The notes under the pieces: generated by a model | What the model saw: the letters and a program-made list of their open reading frames with translations, nothing else | Told to the model about the DNA's origin: nothing | The model's database searches: none | NCBI GenBank assembly: GCA_900550795.1 | Contig: URTN01000052.1 | Coordinates: 1 to 6,263 of the forward strand | Origin: an uncultured Mollicutes bacterium | Lineage (GTDB): Bacteria; Bacillota_I; Bacilli_A; RFN20; CAG-826 | Direction: 5' to 3' | Length of the DNA stretch: 6,263 bases | Shown: piece after piece, positions 1-6,263 of the stretch | Numbering within the stretch: the first letter of the stretch is position 1 | Layout: each line of letters begins with the position of its first letter | Translations under genes and position numbers: made by a program

Positions 1-879
1 ATATTAGGCGTCTGCGCCGTTATATGGCTTGCCCCTATTGTTTGGCTTGTCTTGCAAAGCTTTTCTGCCAGCACTGGTGCCTCAGCTAGCTTCTATCCTG
101 CAAAAGGAGAATGGACTTGGCATAATTACGCCTATTTGTTCTCTTTACCTGATGAAAATGGATTGACTGCACCTAGCTATGCAAACACAAACGCCTATGA
201 CATAATCGCTACTACTGGTAGGAATTATTTCTTGCAATGGTTCCTAAATACCTTGATTGTCTCGGTATTGAATTGCATCATTTCGACTTTGTTCTGCCTA
301 GTAGTTGCCTACTCTATGTCTAGGTTCCGCTTCAAGGGAAGAGAAGTCCTTATGAAATTAAATCTAGTTCTAGGAATGTTCCCTGGATTCTTATCCATGA
401 TTATCATGTATTGGGTCATGAAAGACTTATTCCACTTACAAGGTTCATTCTGGGCACTGGTAATTCTATATTCCGCTGGCTCAGGTATGGGTTTCTTCAT
501 CTCCAAAGGATTCTTCGATACAATTTCAAGAAGCATCGATGAAGCTGCTATGATTGATGGGGCGAATAGAGCCCAGATATTCTGGGATATCATCCTCCCA
601 TTATCTAAGCCAATCATTGTCTATACCATACTTACATCATTTATGGCTCCTTGGGGAGACTATGTTACTTCTTCCTATATCATCGGATTAAATAATGCTC
701 CTCAATGGACTGTTGCCATTGGGCTATATAAATGGGCAAACGAAAAGGAATTATTCAATTCCTATTACACCCGTTATGCCGCTGGATCTGTAGTAATTGC
801 TCTTCCAATGACATTATTGTTCTTGTTCACTCAAAAATATTATGTTGCTGGCGTTACCGGTGGTGCCGTCAAAGGTTAG
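1..879 (+). CDS. MalG-type ABC sugar transporter permease, 5' truncated by window edge
   Basis: This is an inner-membrane permease subunit of a binding-protein-dependent carbohydrate ABC importer (MalG/CUT1 class). Given the two alpha-glucan hydrolases behind it, the cargo is probably maltodextrin. The frame is open from base 1 with no start codon of its own, so 292 residues are seen and the N-terminus is missing. The first visible residues (ILGVCAVIWLAP) are the end of the first membrane helix. The TTG at 52 lies inside that helix and is not the start. An extracytoplasmic loop of about 50 residues follows, then the NTLIVS helix and a further series of helices. The cytoplasmic EAA loop, which contacts the ATPase, is clear: EAAMIDGA at about 181-188 with ILPLSKP about 11 residues later. 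The C-terminus GVTGGAVKG resembles the conserved MalG tail. Length fits the family (E. coli MalG is 296 residues). The binding protein, partner permease and ATPase are not in the window. The family call is firm; the substrate is inferred from context. Confidence 0.93.
   Translation: MLGVCAVIWLAPIVWLVLQSFSASTGASASFYPAKGEWTWHNYAYLFSLPDENGLTAPSYANTNAYDIIATTGRNYFLQWFLNTLIVSVLNCIISTLFCLVVAYSMSRFRFKGREVLMKLNLVLGMFPGFLSMIIMYWVMKDLFHLQGSFWALVILYSAGSGMGFFISKGFFDTISRSIDEAAMIDGANRAQIFWDIILPLSKPIIVYTILTSFMAPWGDYVTSSYIIGLNNAPQWTVAIGLYKWANEKELFNSYYTRYAAGSVVIALPMTLLFLFTQKYYVAGVTGGAVKG
871..876 (+). promoter_or_regulatory. Ribosome binding site of the amylase gene, inside the permease 3' end
   Basis: AAAGGT lies 5 nt upstream of the ATG at 882 and is part of the last Lys-Gly codons of the permease, just before its TAG stop. 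It supports 882 as the amylase start and suggests that translation is coupled to the permease. Confidence 0.6.
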
Positions 880-881
880 TT

Positions 882-2495
882 ATGAAAAAAACAAAAAATA
901 TATCTTTGGTTTCTTTATCTTTATTAGGACTAGTCTCTTGTCAGGGAACTAGTTCTATTTCTCCGTTAGGGCTTGAATATGATAATGGAACTTATAATAT
1001 CGATACGTCGATATCAAATAAATCATCTTCAGCCCATTATCAAATATTCGTCCGTTCTTTCTGTGATTCAAATAACGATGGCATCGGTGATTTTAATGGA
1101 ATTGCATCAAAAGCCGATTATCTATCTTCTTTAGGAATTGGGGCAGTTTGGCTAACTCCAATCCATAAAAGCCATAGTTACCATGGTTATGATATTGATG
1201 ATTATTATTCCGTTAATCCTGATTTTGGGACAATGGAGGATTTTGTTAACATGGTCAATGTCTTAAAAGGAAAAGGGATTGATGTCATGCTAGACATGGT
1301 ATTCAACCATTCTTCTACCTATAACCAATATTTCATTGATTCCTATAACGATTATAGATTAGGCAAAACTGGGGAGAATTCCAAAGCTAATTGGTATTTA
1401 TGGAATGAAGAAGGTGGATCTAGCTATTATAAAAAAGGCTCTTTCTATTATTATGCCCATTTTGGTTCGAATATGCCTGATTTGAATTTTGATTGCGATG
1501 CCGTTCTTGATGAATTCAATAAAATCATGGCTTTCTGGCTAGACAAAGGTGTCAAGGGTTTTAGACTTGATGCGGTTAGGTATTACCAAGAAGAAAATGT
1601 TGCTAAAAATATAGCAGCACTTAATAAGATTGCCGATATGGCAAGGGCAATTGATCCAAATTGCTATTTTGTCGGGGAAAATTGGATTGGTGGAAATGAA
1701 TATCTATCCTATTATTCTTCTAAAATAGATTCATATTTTGATTTTGAGCAATCTATTGCCTATTCCAATGGAACTCCTTTTATTCCTGCAGTAAAAGGTT
1801 TTGCTAGTGGCGATTCTCTTACTAGCGTATTAGAAACCAAAGAAAAAAAGATTAAGGAAAAGAATAATAAAGCCTATTCATCTTATTTCTTCGCTAATCA
1901 TGATACCGATAGGATTTCTAAATCATTGACTGGCGAGAATATGAAAGTCGGGGCAAGCTTGCTATATCTTCTTCCAGGAACTCCATATTGCTATTATGGA
2001 GAAGAAATTGGTCTATTGGGAACAAAAGGAAAAGAATCTACCGACGCTATGAGAAGACTTCCTATGATTTGGGGAGAAGGACATGAAAACGAAAAGACAG
2101 ATTGTCCTGATGGAAGCATTTCTTCTATTTATTCTTCCTTTAAGCAAGTCGAAAAAGGGGCATGTGACCTTGAAAAAGAGCCAATGTCTCTAGTCAATCA
2201 TTATAAGAAAGTCATCTCAATTAGGAATAAATATCCATTTATAAGAGATTCCATATTAACTTCGGTTAAGACTGGGGTCGCTAATTTAATTACCTATAAA
2301 TTGACTTCTGGTGATGGCAAGGATTCTATAATTGTCATGCACAATACTTCTAGCGAAGTCATGGAAGCTGATGTCTCTAGTTTCTCTAATGGAGAAATAT
2401 TAGATACAATCAATACTTCTAACCTAAAGCCAAAAATCGAAGGGACTATTTTGAAATTAGCCCCATATTCATCAATAGTTTTGAAAGGTAAGTAA
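882..2495 (+). CDS. Lipoprotein GH13 alpha-amylase-type glucan hydrolase (GH13_36-like)
   Basis: This is an exported, membrane-anchored enzyme of 537 residues that should hydrolyse alpha-1,4 links of starch, glycogen or maltodextrin. The signal peptide MKKTKNISLVSLSLLGLVSC has a lipobox (LVSC, Cys20), and a short Ser-rich linker follows to about residue 50. The GH13 barrel carries a calcium-type loop DSNNDGIGD (62-70), region I DMVFNH (138-143), region V MPDLN (198-202), region II GFRLD (226-230, nucleophile Asp230), region III VGENW (264-268, acid/base Glu266) and region IV FANHD (337-341, stabiliser Asp341). A C-terminal beta domain covers about 460-537. MPDLN in region V is typical of subfamily GH13_36, whose members lie between oligo-1,6-glucosidases and neopullulanases; the length also fits. 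Residues 233-234 after the nucleophile are Arg-Tyr, where classical alpha-amylases have Lys-His. The start at 882 was chosen over an in-frame ATG at 732 because it gives the signal peptide, has an RBS, and sits 2 nt after the permease stop. Exact specificity (amylase, neopullulanase-like or glucosidase) cannot be settled here. Confidence 0.92.
   Translation: MKKTKNISLVSLSLLGLVSCQGTSSISPLGLEYDNGTYNIDTSISNKSSSAHYQIFVRSFCDSNNDGIGDFNGIASKADYLSSLGIGAVWLTPIHKSHSYHGYDIDDYYSVNPDFGTMEDFVNMVNVLKGKGIDVMLDMVFNHSSTYNQYFIDSYNDYRLGKTGENSKANWYLWNEEGGSSYYKKGSFYYYAHFGSNMPDLNFDCDAVLDEFNKIMAFWLDKGVKGFRLDAVRYYQEENVAKNIAALNKIADMARAIDPNCYFVGENWIGGNEYLSYYSSKIDSYFDFEQSIAYSNGTPFIPAVKGFASGDSLTSVLETKEKKIKEKNNKAYSSYFFANHDTDRISKSLTGENMKVGASLLYLLPGTPYCYYGEEIGLLGTKGKESTDAMRRLPMIWGEGHENEKTDCPDGSISSIYSSFKQVEKGACDLEKEPMSLVNHYKKVISIRNKYPFIRDSILTSVKTGVANLITYKLTSGDGKDSIIVMHNTSSEVMEADVSSFSNGEILDTINTSNLKPKIEGTILKLAPYSSIVLKGK
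2484..2489 (+). promoter_or_regulatory. Ribosome binding site of the pullulanase gene, inside the amylase 3' end
   Basis: AAAGGT stands 8 nt before the ATG at 2498 and is read as part of the last codons of the amylase (Lys-Gly-Lys-stop). It is the same hexamer in the same position as at the preceding junction, and it supports the 2498 start. Confidence 0.6.
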
Positions 2496-2497
2496 AA

Positions 2498-5191
2498 ATG
2501 AAGAAGATTAAAACCTATTTTGTAGTTGCTTGTGCTTCCATTTTAGTTTGCTCATGTGGAGAAAACAATGGAAGTCAATCAATTAGCAAGACCGATTCAA
2601 CAGCTCTTACTACTGATACGGGATATACTTTCCCTGAAACTCCAACATATGATGAACCGTCTTTCCAAATCCATTATCTAAGAACCGATAATAATTATGA
2701 ACCTTGGTGCTTATGGCTTTGGACTGCAGACCAAGATGGTGCCGATTATAAATTCAATGGTGGAGATTCCATTAATGGGGCAATTGCTTCTTATCCGTTG
2801 TCAAGATTTGGATTAGGAGAAGCCGATACCATTAACTTCATTGTTAAAAAAGGTAGAGAAGGTAATTGGCTTGCTAAAGATCCTGATGGAGATAGGGAAA
2901 TAGATTTCTCTAGTTTAACTAAAGATAATAATGACATTTACCATATTTATCTAAAAAGCGGAGATGCAAATGTGTATACCTCAAAAGATTATATAGTTCC
3001 TGAGAAGGTTAGCTATGCTAGATTCATTTCTACTAGTACCGGTACCCAAGTGGTATTAGAAACAACTCTCCCGATAAGCAAAGCTGTTTTAAAGCGCGAT
3101 GGAGCAGTTATTAAGGAAACTACTCTTCCTAAGCCAAGGAATTTCGTTCGTATCCAAGAAATTGAGGGTGAAATAGACTTTTTAGCCAAATACTCTGTCG
3201 AAGTCACTTTTGCAGAATCCAATAATGTCGTTACTAAGGACGTTTCTTTCAATTCATTATTTGGGACAAATGAATTCAATGCCAAATATGAATATACCGG
3301 AACTGATTTAGGTGTAACTGAAAAAGATGGGATATTTACTTTCAAGGTTTGGTCTCCTTTCTCTTCTTCAATTGAAGTTAGAATCTATAATTCAGGAACT
3401 CCAAAGAGTTTAGATGAATCTGGCGATGATACCTTTACTCTAGTTACCTTAAATAAAGGAGAAAAAGGCGTTTGGAGTGGTGCCTTAAAACAAGAATTAT
3501 ACGGTAAATACTATACTTTATTTGTCAAATCAAAAGATTATCCACAAGGAATAGAGATTGTTGATCCATATGCAAAAGGATGTGGCATCAATGGGCTTAG
3601 GGGAATGATTGTTGATTTTAACGCTGCTAAGCCAACTAATTGGGATAGTTTCAAAGCACCAGTCCACGATAGAAAATCAATGGTAGTCTATGAAACCCAT
3701 ATTGCCGATATTACTTCCTCTTCTAGTTGGACTAATGATGCCGAGACTAGAAAGCTAGAAAAGACATATGCCGGTGCAATTAAAGGAGGTACGACCTATG
3801 AAAAAGATGGGAAGGTCATCAAGACCGGTTATGATTCTATAAAGGATTTAGGAGTCAATGCAGTTCAAATCTTGCCTATATTTGACCAGGCTAATGATGA
3901 AAGAAAAGAAAATAGAGCCTTTAACTGGGGTTATAACCCACTTAATTACAACTGCATCGAAGGTTCTTACTCTTCTAATCCGTACGATGGATATGCCCGT
4001 ATCAAGGAATTTAGGGAATTAGTCGAGAAATTTGGCAATGACAATATGTCTATTATAATGGATGTTGTATATAACCACGTGAACGGGGCTAAAGGCAGCA
4101 ACTTTGATGTCTTGGCTCCTGGATATTATTTCCGCTATGATGGCGAAAAGCTTACTTCCAAGAGTGGATGCGGAAACGATACTGCTAGTGATCATGCAAT
4201 GTATGCCCACTTTATGAGAGATTCAGTCAAATTCCTAGCCGAAACATATAAATTAAGCGGATTTAGATTCGATTTGATGGGACTTCATACTCTTGAGGCG
4301 ATGAATGAAGTAGTTGAAGCTGCTAGAAGTGTTAATCCAGATATAGTTATCTATGGCGAGCCTTGGGAAATGGAAGAATCTCTAGGTCTAACTATGGCAA
4401 GTCAAAAAAATCTTGCTAGCTTTGAAGGATTTGGAGCTTTTAATGACAAACTTAGAGACGCCCTTATCAAAGGTGGAATGGCCGCAGTTGATGAACTTGG
4501 ATTTGCAACTAATCCAAGAGGTGGCAGCGAGTCCGATATGAGAAGTGTAGTCTCTGGAATCGAAGGAAAGACATCTACTATATCTTTTGATCCTGACAAG
4601 ACAGTAAATTATGCTTCTTGCCACGATAATTACACTCTTTATGACCGTGCTTATATGGCTGGTATCGATGATGAAGAATTATTAAAGAAGATGCCAGTTT
4701 TAGCTAATTCCATTGTCTTGACTAGCCAAGGAACCTCCTTCATTCTTTCCGGAGAAGAGTTCTTGAGAACAAAAGATAAAGTCAATGGAGATGGTACCCA
4801 TACAAAAGACGGCAATTCCTATTCCTCCTCTTATGAAGTCAATGCTCTTGATTATGATCTAAAATCCAAGAATATGGATGTATATGCGATTTATAAAAAG
4901 CTCATCTATCTAAAGACTCATGTCGATGGACTAGCATTAACAAAAGACGGCGTTGCCTCTAATCTAAATGTAACTGCATCCAAAGGACAAATTACCTATA
5001 CCATCAAAGATAGTCTTAATAACAAAGAATATAAGATTGTCCATAATGATGGGGCTTCGACTCATGAAGCAATGGATTTTGCTGGTTATGAATTATATTT
5101 AGATACAATTGATGCCAATTCTACTAGAAAATTAACCAATAACGAAAAAGCCAATCGCTTCCAGACTTTAATTGGAGTAAAATCCCTTTAA
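2498..5191 (+). CDS. pulA: Lipoprotein type I pullulanase (CBM41-CBM48-GH13_14)
   Basis: This 897-residue surface debranching enzyme should hydrolyse alpha-1,6 links in pullulan, amylopectin or glycogen. The signal peptide MKKIKTYFVVACASILVCSC ends in a lipobox (VCSC, Cys20), followed by a Ser/Thr-rich linker. A CBM41-like module spans about 55-160, with IHYLRTDNNYEPWCLWLW at 58-75 supplying the aromatic glucan-binding platform (Trp70, Trp73, Trp75). A pullulanase N-domain covers about 170-255 and a CBM48 about 260-375 (YEYTGTDLG, then FKVWSPF). The GH13 barrel (about 385-790) has the type I signature FNWGYNP (475-481, usually YNWGYNP), region I DVVYNH (522-527), region II GFRFDLMGLH (588-597, nucleophile Asp592), region III YGEPW (619-623, acid/base Glu621) and region IV YASCHDN (705-711, Asp710). 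A C-terminal beta domain follows from about 800. All catalytic residues are present. It starts 2 nt after the amylase stop, and its TAA overlaps the next ATG by one base. One CBM41 is visible; many pullulanases of pathogenic streptococci carry two. Confidence 0.95.
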   Translation: MKKIKTYFVVACASILVCSCGENNGSQSISKTDSTALTTDTGYTFPETPTYDEPSFQIHYLRTDNNYEPWCLWLWTADQDGADYKFNGGDSINGAIASYPLSRFGLGEADTINFIVKKGREGNWLAKDPDGDREIDFSSLTKDNNDIYHIYLKSGDANVYTSKDYIVPEKVSYARFISTSTGTQVVLETTLPISKAVLKRDGAVIKETTLPKPRNFVRIQEIEGEIDFLAKYSVEVTFAESNNVVTKDVSFNSLFGTNEFNAKYEYTGTDLGVTEKDGIFTFKVWSPFSSSIEVRIYNSGTPKSLDESGDDTFTLVTLNKGEKGVWSGALKQELYGKYYTLFVKSKDYPQGIEIVDPYAKGCGINGLRGMIVDFNAAKPTNWDSFKAPVHDRKSMVVYETHIADITSSSSWTNDAETRKLEKTYAGAIKGGTTYEKDGKVIKTGYDSIKDLGVNAVQILPIFDQANDERKENRAFNWGYNPLNYNCIEGSYSSNPYDGYARIKEFRELVEKFGNDNMSIIMDVVYNHVNGAKGSNFDVLAPGYYFRYDGEKLTSKSGCGNDTASDHAMYAHFMRDSVKFLAETYKLSGFRFDLMGLHTLEAMNEVVEAARSVNPDIVIYGEPWEMEESLGLTMASQKNLASFEGFGAFNDKLRDALIKGGMAAVDELGFATNPRGGSESDMRSVVSGIEGKTSTISFDPDKTVNYASCHDNYTLYDRAYMAGIDDEELLKKMPVLANSIVLTSQGTSFILSGEEFLRTKDKVNGDGTHTKDGNSYSSSYEVNALDYDLKSKNMDVYAIYKKLIYLKTHVDGLALTKDGVASNLNVTASKGQITYTIKDSLNNKEYKIVHNDGASTHEAMDFAGYELYLDTIDANSTRKLTNNEKANRFQTLIGVKSL

Positions 5192-5478
5192 TGCCACGCA
5201 ATCCTACTAACAAACCTAAATACGAAGAATTATCGGATTCACTAGATGAATCCGATATCTCTTTGGGGGCGTCTAGACCAGTTAAGGTTAAGAAAAAGAA
5301 AAAAGAAGATAAGCTAGACGAAAAGGAAAAAAGAAAGCAAAACAGGCTTTATAACATCCTTTATATATGCTCTGCCATATTCTTCTTTATTCTAGGAATA
5401 ATAGTTATCTGCCTTATAAATTACATTAAGGGAGATGGTTTCCACTTAATCAAGGCTATCTTCGCTTGTTTCAAATGA
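5191..5478 (+). CDS. Small Lys-rich single-span membrane protein, function unknown
   Basis: I do not recognise this 95-residue protein. It has three parts: an acidic/Ser stretch (EELSDSLDESDIS, 12-24), a strongly basic charged stretch (about 31-52, with KVKKKKK at 32-38), and one hydrophobic span (about 55-79, ILYICSAIFFFILGIIVICL). A short tail with a weakly hydrophobic end (HLIKAIFACFK) follows. There is no signal peptide. The positive-inside rule puts the charged N-terminus in the cytoplasm. The ATG overlaps the pullulanase stop as TAATG, and the only SD-like bases (GGAG at 5174-5177) are 13 nt away, so translation probably depends on coupling to the pullulanase. There is no other Met in the frame. 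It ends in TGA at 5476-5478 and overlaps the convergent gene by 33 nt. The general layout resembles small accessory proteins such as SecE, but I see no SecE motif. It is real by context and composition; its function is open. Confidence 0.75.
   Translation: MPRNPTNKPKYEELSDSLDESDISLGASRPVKVKKKKKEDKLDEKEKRKQNRLYNILYICSAIFFFILGIIVICLINYIKGDGFHLIKAIFACFK
5231..5257. repeat. Perfect 11-bp inverted repeat with 5-nt loop
   Basis: The left arm TATCGGATTCA (5231-5241) and right arm TGAATCCGATA (5247-5257) are exact reverse complements separated by CTAGA. It lies 40 nt inside the small membrane-protein gene, covering codons 14-23. No T-run follows, so it is not an ordinary intrinsic terminator. It could form an RNA hairpin near the start of the last gene of the operon, or be a protein-binding palindrome. 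The structure is seen directly; any role is inferred. Confidence 0.6.
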
Positions 5479-6263
5479 AGATAATTTAGAGATAAAGTCC
5501 TTATCCGTATAATTGGATAGGGCTCTTTTTCTATATTCATTCATTTCTTCTTCGTCTTTAAATAAGACTGATCCATCATCTAGATAGGCTTTGCCAAGGC
5601 TAAGTTTATCTACTAGGGTAACTCTATCATTGCCAAATAATAGATACATGATATTAATAAAATAGGGGAGAACAAATAGAAGGATTACGGTATAGCCATT
5701 GAAAAATATCGTTGTTAAGCCAATAAATGGAAGATAGTAGGCTTTTTTTAATAAAGTAAAACCTATCTTTTGCCTATATCCATATCTGTCGCCATAACTA
5801 ATCTTGAATATATATTCCCCAATCCCTTTCCTACCTTTATTTAATAACGGAATGGCAACGCTTAATATAAGGAAAGAAAACCCAATCGAGCAAATTCTGC
5901 CTAATGTTAGGGTCTTGCTAATGAAATCAGAAGAAGATTTTATAGAAGGATCAACATAATTTAATAGGGATGGTAATCCTTTGTATGTTGACTTAAATAG
6001 ATCCAAGACATCATTCTGCCCCCTTTTATTTAAACCATCTTTTATAAATCCTGGCTTAGACGAATTGACAGTTCCATCTTCATTCACGTAATAAGAAGCA
6101 TAGTCAGTCGAATATGAATTAATTGTAGGGGAGGCTGGCAAGCGTAAGACAAAGATATTATATAATTCCCCGATTGTCTTATCGTTCCTATTTCCGGTTA
6201 GATAAGTAACTAATTCATTGGGATAAGAAACAAGATAGAAGTTTTGGATTGCCTCTTCATATC
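5446..6263 (-). CDS. RDD-like multi-span membrane protein, 5' end beyond window
   Basis: The frame is open from the right edge to a TAA at 5446-5448 (271 whole residues visible). It continues upstream of a TTG at 6139-6141, so that codon is not the start. The first 120 visible residues are polar and without a membrane span (YEEAIQNFYLVSYPNEL, later YYVNEDGTVNSS). A hydrophobic helix follows at about 123-140 (ICSIGFSFLILSVAIPLL), then a loop NKGRKGIGEYIFKIS that resembles the G-x-T-x-G-K stretch of RDD domains. One long or two short helices come at about 174-210, then NDRVTLVDKLSLGKAY, which sits where RDD proteins have their conserved D...T ending, and finally an acidic C-terminal tail. RDD family members are poorly understood; some are linked to transport. 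The family call rests on this weak motif pattern only. The start and the expected first helix lie outside the window. It is convergent with the starch operon and need not share its function. Confidence 0.6.
   Translation of the reverse strand, partial: YEEAIQNFYLVSYPNELVTYLTGNRNDKTIGELYNIFVLRLPASPTINSYSTDYASYYVNEDGTVNSSKPGFIKDGLNKRGQNDVLDLFKSTYKGLPSLLNYVDPSIKSSSDFISKTLTLGRICSIGFSFLILSVAIPLLNKGRKGIGEYIFKISYGDRYGYRQKIGFTLLKKAYYLPFIGLTTIFFNGYTVILLFVLPYFINIMYLLFGNDRVTLVDKLSLGKAYLDDGSVLFKDEEEMNEYRKRALSNYTDKDFISKLSSFETSEDSLD
5499..5530 (+). terminator. Probable intrinsic terminator of the starch operon
   Basis: CCTTATCC (5499-5506) pairs with GGATAGGG (5515-5522) around an 8-nt loop: 8 bp including one G-T wobble. 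It is followed by CTCTTTTT (5523-5530). It begins 20 nt after the stop of the small membrane-protein gene, where a terminator for the + strand operon is expected. It overlaps the coding end of the opposing gene. The other strand has no T-run after the hairpin, so it should work in one direction only. The stem is modest. Confidence 0.45.

Noticed and set aside
52..54. TTG at 52 as the start of the permease
   Set aside because: The frame is open to base 1 and the codons before 52 encode a typical first membrane helix, so the gene starts before the window.
309..617. Antisense open frame opposite the permease
   Set aside because: It lies wholly opposite a well-conserved coding sequence including the EAA loop and has no recognisable protein features.
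732..881. In-frame upstream ATG at 732 for the amylase, giving a 50-residue N-terminal extension
   Set aside because: The extension overlaps the conserved permease C-terminus, has no matching RBS, and would bury the clear lipoprotein signal peptide that starts at 882.
928..954. Two 8-bp palindromes GACTAGTC and AACTAGTT in the amylase signal-peptide region as a possible operator
   Set aside because: Both are short, CTAG is common throughout the window, and the site is mid-operon with no promoter nearby.
3013..3345. Antisense open frame opposite the pullulanase N-domain
   Set aside because: It is a shadow of the sense codons; no RBS context or family resemblance is seen. The shorter antisense frames at 4019-4210 and 4388-4624 were rejected for the same reason.
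5384..5400. TTATTC-TAG-GAATAA hairpin as a terminator for the minus-strand gene
   Set aside because: The stem is only 6 AT-rich bp with a 3-nt loop and no T-run on the minus strand.
5476..5490. Mycoplasma-type code (TGA = Trp), which would extend the small protein to the TAG at 5488-5490
   Set aside because: All other genes use only TGG for Trp over more than 1,900 codons with no internal TGA, so TGA is best read as stop.
6139..6141. TTG (minus strand) at 6141 as the start of the RDD-like gene
   Set aside because: The same frame stays open to the window edge with plausible protein sequence and no stop, so the true start is outside.

Overview
The window is wholly coding. It holds the downstream end of a low-GC carbohydrate operon on the + strand, which runs tail to tail into a membrane-protein gene on the - strand. 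The + genes, in order, are: the 3' part of a MalG-type ABC sugar permease (1-879), a lipoprotein GH13 alpha-amylase-type enzyme (882-2495), a lipoprotein type I pullulanase with an N-terminal starch-binding module (2498-5191), and a small, very basic single-span membrane protein of unknown function (5191-5478). The - strand carries the 3' part of an RDD-like multi-span membrane protein (5446 to beyond 6263). Both edge genes run off the window.

The + genes are packed with gaps of 2 nt, 2 nt and a 1-nt stop/start overlap (TAATG), so they are very probably one transcript whose promoter lies upstream of the window. At the first two junctions the Shine-Dalgarno sequence is formed by the last codons of the preceding gene. 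A hairpin followed by a T-rich run at 5499-5530 is a plausible terminator. It lies inside the 3' end of the opposing gene.

Together the genes describe starch or glycogen use at the cell surface. The pullulanase would bind alpha-glucan through its CBM41 and cut alpha-1,6 branches, the amylase would cut alpha-1,4 links, and the ABC importer containing the MalG-like subunit would take up the maltodextrins. Both enzymes have 19-residue signal peptides and a lipobox cysteine at residue 20, so they should be tethered next to the transporter and not released.

The organism looks like a low-GC Bacillota-type (Bacilli/Erysipelotrichia/Mollicutes-relative) bacterium. This rests on base composition, lipoprotein-anchored glycosidases and Lys-rich proteins, and it is only an inference. 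All reading frames stay open with TGG as the only Trp codon and no internal TGA, so the standard bacterial code (TGA = stop) fits better than the Mycoplasma code.

The most interesting leftovers are the uncharacterised small membrane protein coupled to the pullulanase, a perfect 11-bp inverted repeat inside its coding start, and the large extra-membrane segment of the RDD-like protein. I found no clear sign of a wholly new system. The core is a recognisable maltodextrin locus with two unexplained membrane proteins beside it.
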